Source: Cytophagales bacterium
Lineage (GTDB): Bacteria; Bacteroidota; Bacteroidia; Cytophagales; Cyclobacteriaceae
Assembly (NCBI GenBank): GCA_017303795.1
Contig: JAFLBR010000003.1
Coordinates: 310,001 to 374,000 of the forward strand
Length of the DNA stretch: 64,000 bases
Reading direction: 5' to 3'
Positions 18,401 through 27,200 of this stretch are shown one piece after another. Numbering within the stretch: the stretch's first letter is position 1; each line of letters begins with the position of its first letter. Below the pieces are notes generated by a model. It saw nothing but the letters and a program-made list of their open reading frames with translations. It searched no databases and was not told the origin of the DNA. Both the position numbers and the translations under genes were made by a program.

Positions 18401-19032
18401 ATGGCACAGATGCATTAGCAGCAAGAACTAATTTGATTTCTACAAAAGGGTGGACCATCACCGGAGACGCATCTTCAGGAGCAGCTTGCAGTTTAGCATT
18501 GCCCACGATCACATCTTTCACTTCCATCACAGGCCCGGTTGGCACAACCGTAATTATAACGGGTACAAACTTCAGTACAACACCTGCTAACAACACGGTT
18601 ACATTTAATGGAGTGCCCGCTGTGGTAATATCTAGCACTACTACCACTCTAACTGTTTTAGTGCCCACAGGTGCCACCTCCGGAAAGATTTCTGTTAGTG
18701 TTGGTGGTAACTCTGCCACCAGCACAGATGATTTTACGGTAACCACTGCTAACCTCGAAATTGAAATCTACAATGCGATATCGCCCAACAACGATGGTAA
18801 AAATGAATTCTTTAATATTCAAAATATTGATGCCCTTGAACCCGACAACACCGTAATCATTTATAACCGCTGGGGCGCGAATGTATTTGAAGTTGATAAT
18901 TATTCCGAAGCCAATGCTTTTCGCGGATTGAACAATAACGGCAATGAACTTCCCTCTGGAACGTATTTCTATAAAATCGTTTTCAATTCGTCAGGAAAAA
19001 CACAAACCGGGTATTTGATAATGAAAAAATAA
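15403..19032 (+). CDS. T9SS cargo: beta-propeller/TIG/DUF285/CHU_C surface protein
   Basis: 1209 residues, 3 bp after porP. Order: signal peptide (ends LLAQ); about eight SBBP-like beta-propeller repeats to residue ~500, each with a D-FDPG-G-FNLT line and GNFVWAK; a TIG/IPT domain (~505-585); a BspA-like DUF285 region with at least nine 25-residue repeats of the form FNQNIGTWNTAAVTDMSRMF (~720-950); a second TIG domain; and a CHU_C type B sorting domain (SPNNDGKNEFF, IYNRWGANVFEV, GNELPSGTYFYKI). Expected to be exported by T9SS and displayed on the surface with help from the adjacent PorP/SprF. DUF285 repeats suggest binding or adhesion, which is an inference. Confidence 0.93.
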   Translation: MNRLIILLVLLSVLSTSVLLAQETPLFQWAKSFGGSGVAGEQIVDLDIDASGNIYVTGFFTSVTDFDPGVGTFNLTPVGGTDIFIAKFSASGNFVWAKRIGGNDPQDERAEAIDVDNAGNVYITGLFYGTVDFDPNASAFNLTSAGSADAFILKLNTDGDFVWAVRAGGTQYEQALDIAVDNAGNTFTTGYFTGTADFDPGVGTVNLTPDVQDVFVLSLDNTGGFQWAKKFGSLQTDRGRTIGIDGAGDVVITGRFSGYTASFDFDPGPSIATLSPNTTTTSLDIYIAKLNSTTGNIIWVKAIAGTLDDADEGIAIDNLDNILLTGYFQSTTDFDPGAGTFNLTAVGQRSPFIVKLTSSGDFVWAKAFLNSSAVGAPDSRGDAITTDAVGNIYASGQFQRTIDFDPGPGVFNLVASGQSDAYVTKLDANGNFVWAYKIGSTNFDFALGIAITASSEVYAAGSFALTADFDPGTCTFNMTSTGGYDAYIQKVTFGTSASDPTITSFAPLSGPIGTTVTITGTNFSTTPTNNIVTFNGVATTVIASTTTSITTIVPASATTGKISVTVNCHTVQSVADFTVDAATQNFITQWNLATPGSGATQLTFGTATSGTVNYTWQQLPTGASGSGSWSGATLTITGLPTGGTIRLQIEPTNFQRIIINSGTDRNRLTRVEQWGTTAWTSMQNAFVNCSNLQVTATDVPDLSGVTNMSGMFRGCITLNSPSNIGSWNTSTVTDMSALFSLASSFNQNISSWNTGAVVNMSNLFADAAAFNQDIGVWNTASVTNMTGMFAGAVVFNRNIGAWNTAAVTNMNSMFFSAYAFNQNITGWNTASVTNMASMFGYAYDFNQNIGIWNTAAVTNMSRMFEDAFDFNQNIGTWNTSAATNMRGMFIDAYAFNQNIGTWNTAAVTDMSRMFDFATAFNQNIGTWNTAAVTDMSGMFADASDFNQNLGTWTLNPGVNLTGMLNNSNLDCANYSATLISWSANSSTPNGRTLGATGRQYGTDALAARTNLISTKGWTITGDASSGAACSLALPTITSFTSITGPVGTTVIITGTNFSTTPANNTVTFNGVPAVVISSTTTTLTVLVPTGATSGKISVSVGGNSATSTDDFTVTTANLEIEIYNAISPNNDGKNEFFNIQNIDALEPDNTVIIYNRWGANVFEVDNYSEANAFRGLNNNGNELPSGTYFYKIVFNSSGKTQTGYLIMKK
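17581..18255 (+). repeat. Nine tandem 75-bp DUF285 coding repeats
   Basis: Units start with tggaa at 17581, 17656, 17731, 17806, 17881, 17956, 18031, 18106 and 18181, an exact 75-bp period that keeps the frame. Each encodes W-NT-x-VTNM--MF-A--FNQNIG with variation. The strict period makes unequal crossing-over likely. Confidence 0.9.
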
Positions 19033-19122
19033 TTTTATGAAATGAGCATAAACTGCACTATACCCAGCTGTATGTTAATTCCACTAATCTACTTGGTAGT
19101 ACGACTCTTTGTATGCGAATTC

Positions 19123-19163
19123 CATGCCTGCATGCCGGAATGTGGCTACGGCATGCAGGCATG
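19123..19163. repeat. Perfect 15-bp hairpin between two cargo genes
   Basis: CATGCCTGCATGCCG (19123-19137), an 11-nt loop, then CGGCATGCAGGCATG (19149-19163). No T-run follows, so it is not a standard intrinsic terminator, though it could stop transcription or protect the upstream mRNA 3' end. It may instead be a short mobile repeat. Confidence 0.7.
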
Positions 19164-19189
19164 TGACTACTAAAAATAATTATTAACAC

Positions 19190-19261
19190 ATGAAAAAGCC
19201 TATCCTCCTTACCAGTCAACTATCTTTTAGTTTTCATGAACGGTCGTTGAGTAATTTTTAG
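19190..19261 (+). pseudogene. Internally deleted porP/sprF remnant
   Basis: A 23-codon frame with ATG 19190 and TAG 19259. It starts like a signal peptide (MKKPILL) and ends QLSFSFHERSLSNF, which matches the last 14 residues of the PorP/SprF protein at 14497 except for small changes. The next cargo gene starts 3 bp after the TAG, the same spacing as porP to 15403. The simplest reading is a porP gene upstream of the 19265 cargo that lost its whole interior in frame. It could also be translated as a leader. Confidence 0.75.
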
Positions 19262-19264
19262 AGT

Positions 19265-22200
19265 ATGAAAAAAGTCATCCTATTACTATTGCTTAGTCCA
19301 CTAATTATACAAGCGCAAGTCTCCAGCACTTTTAACACCGATGCAGAAGGTTGGACGGCCGCTCACACAGGAGGAACAGCAGCAACGTTCAATTTCTTAA
19401 ATTCAGGTGGCAACCCTACTGGTTTTCTATCTGCTTCTCCACCTACTGCAGGTGGAGGTGTAAACATCAGTTTTTCATGGTATTGGAATGCACCTGCGCA
19501 ATTTTTTGGTAACTTCGATTTCTCTTATGGCTCAAATTTCAAAGTTGACCTGCAACAATCCATAGCAGGTACAGACAATACACAAAGTGATATTATAATT
19601 TATAGTGGTGGTAATTCTATTCACTATAATTTTCCTACCAAGCCAGCGGTAAGCCCGGCATGGTCAAGCTATTCAATCGCGCTAGATGAAACGGCTGGCT
19701 GGCGTTGGAATTCCGTAGCGGGCGCCTTGGCACTAAAACCTCAAATTAAAATTGTTCTTGCTAATATTACCGGTATTCGTATTCGTTGCAAATTTATTAA
19801 CAGTGCCGGTTACACCAGTGGCATTGATAATGTAGCCATTGAAAAGAGAACGCTGGTCGCAAACCCTATTATCACTTCGTTCTCACCAACTTCAACTTAT
19901 CCGGATGAAACAGTAACAATAAACGGAAGCAACTTCGGTACACTACCTGCAAATAACATAGTGTACTTTGGTTTGGTTAGAGCCGAGGTATTAACAGCAA
20001 CTCCTTCGAAGCTAACCGTTAAAGTACCTAAAGCAGCAACACTGGCACCGATTTCTGTTATTAACACAACTACTAGTTTAACCGCTATCTCTGCACTTGA
20101 TTTTCTTCCATTAACAGTTACCGATTCGGACTTTATTGGCCACTTGCTTCCAGGCTCATTCAGTAACAATGTAATTGTTCCGTATGGAGATTTTAATGAT
20201 AATGGATTAGCCGGTGGAGCCATGGGCGATATTGATGGCGATGGTTTGTTGGATATTGTTGCCTTCGAAGATCCCGGTGAGTTTGCCATATTTTTAAATC
20301 AGGGTCAAACAGGGCCATTAACATCAAGTTCATTTTCTTCTAAAATTCAAATACCTTCTGGCGAACTAGGACAAGGTAATTCAAATGGTACCATACTACA
20401 CGATTTTGATAATGATGGTAAACTAGATATCGCCACTTACTTCAGAGGTGCAAGCCCATCATTAACAGGAGGCTTTACAGTAAGTCGAAACATAAGTACA
20501 CCGGGGAACATCTTATTTGAATCTGCTGAACAATTTTATAACGTAGGTATTTTTTGCTCGGGTATGGATGCAGCTGATCTGGATGGTGATGGCTTGCTGG
20601 ACTTTCTACTAAACTCAAGCGGACTATACTACGCGCGAAATATCAGCACTCCCGGCAATATAGAATTTGCTACGCTCAGATTTTTAAACGCTTCGGTCGG
20701 AGCCGTGTCCACCAAAGATTTAAACGGAGATGGTAAACCTGAAATAATGGTGGTAGGAACGGGTTTTAACTTATTAGAGAACATTTCTACTCCGGGCAAT
20801 ATTCAGTTTGCTGCGCCCGTCAATTTTCCTGGCAGTGCCGTAAGTGGTATAACTATGGCTGACTTGGATAGTGACAATAAAGCTGACATTCTTTACTACC
20901 GGATCAATGGCTTTAATGATTACGATCTTGTAGTCAAAAAAAACATCCATACTACAGGGGCATTATCAATTGCATCATTCGATGCTGACATTATCCTTTC
21001 TTCGGTTAACCGTGCTTATTCGCAACGAGTAGCTGATTTAAATGGTGATGGTAAACCTGACATTCTTATTGGCCTTAACAGTGGAAGTACAGGTTATGGC
21101 TTTGGTGTATTTGAAAGTAAAGTTGAGCCCGGCACGCTTAATACTTCTTCCTTTTTTCCGCTTGTTGAATATGAAGAAACATCGAATGGGGTTTTAGCTA
21201 TTCCGCTTATTGGCGATTTGAACGGAGACTTATTACCCGATGTAGTTGGCTTTGCCAGTAGCGATGGTGGCGAACACGGTTTAATTCTTTACACCAATCA
21301 AACAATCTCAGCGCCCAATATTTCTGTAAATACTATATCACCTCTTGTAGCACCTGTAGGCAGTACAGTTACTATAACCGGAAACAAATTCTCTTCTGAC
21401 ATTACAAAAAATACAGTTTGGTTTGGTGGCGTAAAGGCGCAAGTACTTACTGCAAGTAAAAATGAAATTACCGTTACCGTTCCGCCTGGTGCAGGCTATG
21501 AGCGTGTAAGCGTTACCCGCGATAACCGTACTTCGCGTTATCACTTACCATTCTCCACTACGTTCTCATCGGGTGTAACATTTGATGGCACTTCATTCGC
21601 AGCACCCGTTACTTTTCCAGTAACCGGTGCCGATTATGATGTAGAAGCGGCTGACTTAAATGGTGATGGAAAACCAGAATTGATTGCTGAGTCGCGTGTA
21701 GTAACGGGAATAATCCGAAACTATGCGTGGTCGTTCGAGAATGTGCATACTGCCGGAGCCATAACTTCAAGTTCATTTATCATTAGCGACACCACCAACG
21801 AGTCTGCGTTAAACCTACGCATGGTTGATCTGGATGAAGATGGGCGGCTTGATATTTTATCTCAACAAGCGCTGTTCCGCAATTCAACCACCACCAACGA
21901 AATAGAGTTCGATAATAATGTAAACGGTGCCGTAGGGAGCAATCAAAACTGGGCCGATTTTGATTTGGATGGTAAGACAGATGTGATTGCCGCAAACACG
22001 GGTGGTGCATCATTGTTGCTTTATAGAAACACTTCCAAACCTGGGCCGTTCCGAACAGGTGCGTTTGCTACTTTTGGGGCCGCATTAGGGCTTGCCAAAC
22101 CTGCCGTCAATGGCGGAACTGCTGTTGGAGATTTTGATAATGATGGCTTTGTAGAATTTGCAAGCACGAATCCTACTACCGATAACATGCGCGTTTGGCG

Positions 22201-24049
22201 AAACAACGGGGGTTTCCCTCTAAGTACAGCCCAGTTCTCGGTTGTTGGCGATTTGACCACAGGCGATAATCCTGGCAGATTGTACTCTGGTGATTTCGAT
22301 CAAGACGGAAAACTTGACCTACTTCTTTATCATGGAACCGGAACCAATAATACTTTACTTACCATTTTCCACAACACCAGCACCGTAGGCAACATCAGTT
22401 TCTCACGCGTTGATTTAACCAATCCCAGCGCAACTACAGTTGCCACCATTGCCGATTTAGATGGCGATGGTAAACCGGAAATCATTACCACCAGCGAAAG
22501 CGGAAACAGGTTTTCTATTTTCAAAAACATTCATGCAACTGGCGCATTAACGGCTGCTTCATTTGCAACTCCGTTCAATACAACGGTTACTGCTCCGCGT
22601 GGCATTACTGCTGGTGATTTGAACTTAGATGGCAAACCTGAAATTATTCTTACACGTGCAGCGGGGTTGTTGGTGGTGTATGAAAATCTGGTACCCACTG
22701 TTGCTATTTCCATCACCCAACAACCAGCTTCACCCAACTATGCCTGCGAAGGTGGCTCCGCTTCGTTTACAACTGCTGCTTCGGGTACTACCAACATCAC
22801 CTATCAATGGCAGAAGTTTAATGGCAGTGTGTTTGTTAATCTTATTAACAATTCAACTTTTGGTGGTGTTACAACTGCTACACTTAACATTAGCAATGTA
22901 TCTGCTTCCGAATCGGGCGATTATCAATGTGTAATTTCGGGTGACTTTGCAGCCAATGTAATTACTTCCGTTGGTAACCTTGTGTTCAACAGTTTACCTT
23001 CGCCACCCGATGTGTTGAATGGTGTAAGTTGCGGACCGGGTGTTGTTACGCTTACAGCTTCCGGTGGTTCTCCAGGCGACTATCGTTGGTATTCAGGCTC
23101 TCCGCTTACACTCATTGCTGGTGAGCAAAACGAAACATTTGTTACGCCTTCGCTCACTGCTAACACTACTTATCACGTTGCCTTGCGTAGTACCTTTTGC
23201 GAAAGTGTGCCTGTGGCCGTGACCGCCATCATCAGTACCATACCCACACAACCTGTAATTACTTCCAGTATTACTCCGGTCGGTAATGCACTTACTATTT
23301 GCGCGGGTAATTCGCTCACGCTTTCAGCGCCTAATGGATTTGCTTCCTATCTCTGGTCGGATGGTTCTACTGCACAACAACTTTCCGTTTCAGCTTCGGG
23401 AACGTATACGGTTTCGGTTATCAATGCCAATGGTTGTGCGAGTCCGGCTTCGGATGGTATAGTCATTACCGTACAAGCTAATCCTTGTAGTAATTCCGCT
23501 CCGGTAATCACTACCACTTCTGCCAGTACTACGCTTGGCAGTTCTGTGTCCATTGATTTAGCGACTTTAATTTCTGATGCAGACAACAATCTTGTATTAA
23601 GTTCTTTATCCGTTTCGCAACCCGCTAGCGGTGCAGTGGTTTCTCTTAATGGAACTTCTCTCTCTGTTAATTATTCGGGCAACCCGTTTACGGGAACTGA
23701 AGTTATCTCTATTCAGGTGTGCGATGTATTTGGCGAATGTACCACTCAGCAGTTTTCTATTACCGTAATTGGCGAAATCGAAATCTTCAATGCTGTATCG
23801 GCTAATGGCGATGATAAAAATGCATACTTCAGAATTGAAAACATTGAAGTACTTGAACCGGCCAACACAGTAACCATTTACAACCGCTGGGGCTCTAAAG
23901 TTTTTGAAGTTGAAAATTATTCCGAAGCCAATGCATTCAAAGGGCTTAATCAAAACGGAAATGAACTTCCTTCCGGAACGTATTTTTATAAAATCGTACT
24001 TAAATCTACAGGTAAAACAAGTAATGGTTTTTTGGTGCTGAGGCGGTAA
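19265..24049 (+). CDS. T9SS cargo: laminin-B/TIG/FG-GAP/Ig/CHU_C giant protein
   Basis: 1594 residues. Order: signal peptide (ends IIQAQ); laminin-B-like domain ~18-195 (GWT, GGNPTGF, APAQFFGNF, FKVDLQQS, LDETAGWRW, GIDNVAIE); TIG ~198-285; FG-GAP/VCBS repeats ~300-680 with calcium-loop motifs such as DIDGDGLLD and DLNGDGKPE; TIG ~690-770; further FG-GAP repeats to ~1170; Ig-like ~1180-1275; an 83-residue-type module; a PKD-like domain; a cadherin-like segment; and a CHU_C domain with the variant SANGDDKNAYF. It is expected to be secreted by T9SS. Its would-be porP partner upstream survives only as a remnant, so it may depend on the porP at 14497. Confidence 0.92.
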   Translation: MKKVILLLLLSPLIIQAQVSSTFNTDAEGWTAAHTGGTAATFNFLNSGGNPTGFLSASPPTAGGGVNISFSWYWNAPAQFFGNFDFSYGSNFKVDLQQSIAGTDNTQSDIIIYSGGNSIHYNFPTKPAVSPAWSSYSIALDETAGWRWNSVAGALALKPQIKIVLANITGIRIRCKFINSAGYTSGIDNVAIEKRTLVANPIITSFSPTSTYPDETVTINGSNFGTLPANNIVYFGLVRAEVLTATPSKLTVKVPKAATLAPISVINTTTSLTAISALDFLPLTVTDSDFIGHLLPGSFSNNVIVPYGDFNDNGLAGGAMGDIDGDGLLDIVAFEDPGEFAIFLNQGQTGPLTSSSFSSKIQIPSGELGQGNSNGTILHDFDNDGKLDIATYFRGASPSLTGGFTVSRNISTPGNILFESAEQFYNVGIFCSGMDAADLDGDGLLDFLLNSSGLYYARNISTPGNIEFATLRFLNASVGAVSTKDLNGDGKPEIMVVGTGFNLLENISTPGNIQFAAPVNFPGSAVSGITMADLDSDNKADILYYRINGFNDYDLVVKKNIHTTGALSIASFDADIILSSVNRAYSQRVADLNGDGKPDILIGLNSGSTGYGFGVFESKVEPGTLNTSSFFPLVEYEETSNGVLAIPLIGDLNGDLLPDVVGFASSDGGEHGLILYTNQTISAPNISVNTISPLVAPVGSTVTITGNKFSSDITKNTVWFGGVKAQVLTASKNEITVTVPPGAGYERVSVTRDNRTSRYHLPFSTTFSSGVTFDGTSFAAPVTFPVTGADYDVEAADLNGDGKPELIAESRVVTGIIRNYAWSFENVHTAGAITSSSFIISDTTNESALNLRMVDLDEDGRLDILSQQALFRNSTTTNEIEFDNNVNGAVGSNQNWADFDLDGKTDVIAANTGGASLLLYRNTSKPGPFRTGAFATFGAALGLAKPAVNGGTAVGDFDNDGFVEFASTNPTTDNMRVWRNNGGFPLSTAQFSVVGDLTTGDNPGRLYSGDFDQDGKLDLLLYHGTGTNNTLLTIFHNTSTVGNISFSRVDLTNPSATTVATIADLDGDGKPEIITTSESGNRFSIFKNIHATGALTAASFATPFNTTVTAPRGITAGDLNLDGKPEIILTRAAGLLVVYENLVPTVAISITQQPASPNYACEGGSASFTTAASGTTNITYQWQKFNGSVFVNLINNSTFGGVTTATLNISNVSASESGDYQCVISGDFAANVITSVGNLVFNSLPSPPDVLNGVSCGPGVVTLTASGGSPGDYRWYSGSPLTLIAGEQNETFVTPSLTANTTYHVALRSTFCESVPVAVTAIISTIPTQPVITSSITPVGNALTICAGNSLTLSAPNGFASYLWSDGSTAQQLSVSASGTYTVSVINANGCASPASDGIVITVQANPCSNSAPVITTTSASTTLGSSVSIDLATLISDADNNLVLSSLSVSQPASGAVVSLNGTSLSVNYSGNPFTGTEVISIQVCDVFGECTTQQFSITVIGEIEIFNAVSANGDDKNAYFRIENIEVLEPANTVTIYNRWGSKVFEVENYSEANAFKGLNQNGNELPSGTYFYKIVLKSTGKTSNGFLVLRR

Positions 24050-24205
24050 GTTATTTCCTTGTCTTCGTTGCTTGACTTCGGGTAAAGACTCCTTAAATCG
24101 AGGTCCCGGAAATATTCATTTCGATGTTCGGCATGTCCGGTTAATGCATCATCGGTTTGATAAAGTATTAGAATAAACTCAAAAAAGGGCAAATCCATTT
24201 CAGCA

Positions 24206-24221
24206 TCGCATGATCATGTGA
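24206..24221. promoter_or_regulatory. Inverted repeat, copy 3 (candidate operator)
   Basis: TCGCATGATCATGTGA. Arms TCGCAT and ATGTGA pair at five of six positions; the core CATGATCATG is itself palindromic. TACCTTTT, seven of eight bases of the -7 consensus TAnnTTTG, starts eight bases downstream at 24230. The repeat ends 36 bp before the ATG of the 24258 cargo gene. Confidence 0.55.
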
Positions 24222-24257
24222 TTTCATGCTACCTTTTATCTGCGGATTTTTAGGGGT

Positions 24258-27200
24258 ATGAAAAAAACCATCCTCCTACTCTCCTTTATCACACTTTTTG
24301 TTGCAGCCTCTGCACAAATCACCAGCACGTTTGATACTGATGCCGATGGGTGGACTTTTTCAAATAACGGAACTCCGGTAACGGTAAACCACAATGCCAC
24401 CAATGGCAACCCCGGTGGGTTTTTAGCTACTGCTCCCTATTCATCCAATGCAACTGCAACTTCACAAGGGTGGTTTGCACCCGCTAAGTTTTTAGGACAG
24501 AAAGCATTAAGATCATACGGCATGAATCTTCGCTTTGACCTGCAACAATCTGCGGCCGGAACAGCATCAAGCGGACAAGGCGATGTTCGTATCGGTGCAC
24601 CAGGCTTCTATATTGTTTTTTCACTTCCCGTAAAGCCAGCCGTCACTCCGGCTTGGTCATCGTACACAATCAAATTAGATGAAACAGGTGGATGGAGGGT
24701 AGGTGGTACCGGTGGTGCATTGGCTACTAAAACAGACATCATTCGCGCGCTATCCAACATTGCTACTATAGAAATTCGGGGTACATACATTACGAATGCC
24801 GCCAATGTAGTAGGTATTGATAATGTTATCCTTGAACAAAAAATATTAGATCCAACTCCTGTAGTAACTTCGGTTTCACCACTAAGCGGTATACCCGGAG
24901 CAAGTGTAACGATTAACGGAACTAATTTTGGTGCCACTGCCGCGCAGAATACCGTTTACTTCGGCACCACCAAAGGTACCATTACAAGTGTTTCGTCTAC
25001 TCAGATGAATGTAACCGTGCCTGCGGGAGCACAATACGGGCCTATAAGTGTAGTGAATCTTACAACGGGTTTGCTCACCAAAACAAATCAGAGTTTTAAC
25101 CCACTGTTTGATAACAATAAAGATTTTGGCGGGGAAATTATTCCGGCCTCGCTCTCGCGGGGTTTGAATACCGTGGTGCAAAACGGAACAGAGATCTCAA
25201 ATAACACCAGCAGCAGCGGGGGCACCATGGGTGCAGGCGACATAGATGGCGATGGGTGGGTAGATTTGGTCGGCTCCGAAAAGGGCACGCAAACCATTTA
25301 TGTGTTTCGCAATTTAGGTACCGGTGGCACCGTAGGTATTTCTTCTTTCGCAACGCCCACTTCTTTGTCTGTGGCTTCCTTACCGCTACCCGGAGGAGCA
25401 CCCACCGGCATGGGTGAGATCACGGTTACCGATGTTGACTCAGATGGGCGACTGGATATTGTCACCATAGCCGCCAACGTACCCACAGGCGGCTACTTAG
25501 TGGTGTTTAGAAACACGAGCACAGCAGGATCAATATCGTTTGCAAGCCCTGAGTTTTTTTCTTATGGTTATTACTCTTCACAACTGCGAACCACTTCGGC
25601 CGATTTTGATGGTGATGGAAGAATTGATTTCGTCCATACTACTGGAACATCACCTGGTGGAATTTGGCTGAACAAGAATTTGAGTACTCCGGGCAATGTT
25701 CTTTTTGCGTATGCGCAATATATAGGACCCAATAATGGGCGCAGCGATTTGAGTGTAGGTGATTTGAACGGTGACGGTAAACCTGAACTTATTGCTACCA
25801 GAGGTTCATTCGAAATTCATGAAAACACTTCTGTACCGGGCACCATCTCGTTCAACACACCCTTCTTGCTAGCCGGTACATCTATTGTAAATTTTACCGT
25901 TGCCGATCTCGATGCCGACAACAAAGCAGATTTGATTTGGGGAGGCGGTAACCAAGTTTACTTTTCAAGGAATATTTATTCCGGTGGTGCGCTGAGTGCT
26001 GCTTCTTTTGACGCTCCTTTTCAAGTGCCCCATTTAGCTTCTAATACCTATCATATTGCTGTGAGCGATATCAATGGCGATGGCAAACCCGATGTGGTGG
26101 CAACGGGAGATATTGACATGGCCATATTTCAAAACAGAGGTGGAGCAGCGCTGAGTGCGGGTTCTTTTACAAACAGTACACTATACCAGGCCAGTGTAGG
26201 TGCTACAACGCGCATATATCCCTCCGCTCCTGTTATTGCTGATTTGGATGGTGACAATAAACCCGAGGTGATGCTGAGTCATACAAACTGGAATATACCA
26301 GCAGCGGCAAAAGGAATTTATATTTTTCACAATGAAAGTTTCCCGGCTCCCGTCATCAATAGCATATCACCTTCTTCAGGAAACGTAAACGCTGATGTTA
26401 CGCTAACAGGTGACTTTATGTTTACCGGAAACGTATCACCTACTATCCGATTAGGTGGGGTGGGCGCAGTTGTTAATAGTCCAACCAATACATCCACTGT
26501 TACACAAATTCCTGCCGGTGCCCTGAGCGGAAAGTTTGCGATTACCAACCATGGACTTACTGGGTTCAGCTCACAATTTAATTTAACGTTTGCTACCGAT
26601 CGCGTCATCAACGCGTCATCCTTTGGCCCCAGCATTAATTTTGCATTGGCAACAAATGTGCGCAATGCCATTGATGTTGCCGACCTCGATGACGATGGTA
26701 AAGTAGAAGTATTAGTCGTTGATAATCTTAGTACTGGAAAAATTTTCAAAAACACAAACGCTACTGCCGGACAACCCATCACTGCATCTTCACTAACCGT
26801 AGAGAGCACAACCTATGGTTCGGGTATTAACCTAAAAGCATTGGATATAGACGGTGATGGTAAAATAGATCTGAATAGTGGCTTTAATTTATTTCAAAAC
26901 ACATCCACCAGTTCTATTTCATTTGCAACGGGAGTTACTACACGTCCTACCGGTTTCAATTATGCCGTTACTGCTGATTTTAATAAAGATGGAAAGATAG
27001 ACTTTGCCTTAACGGATGGAACGGCCTTGATTCGCGTGCATAGCAATCAAAGTTCTAGAGGTACATATAATTCCATCGGAAATTTTTCACCCTTTAGTGA
27101 AGCGGTTGTTGGCCTTGCCAAAGTGAATGGTGCCGGAGGAATTGTAGCTGCCGATTTTGATGGAGATGGGTATGATGATCTCATTGCCACCAATACAGTT

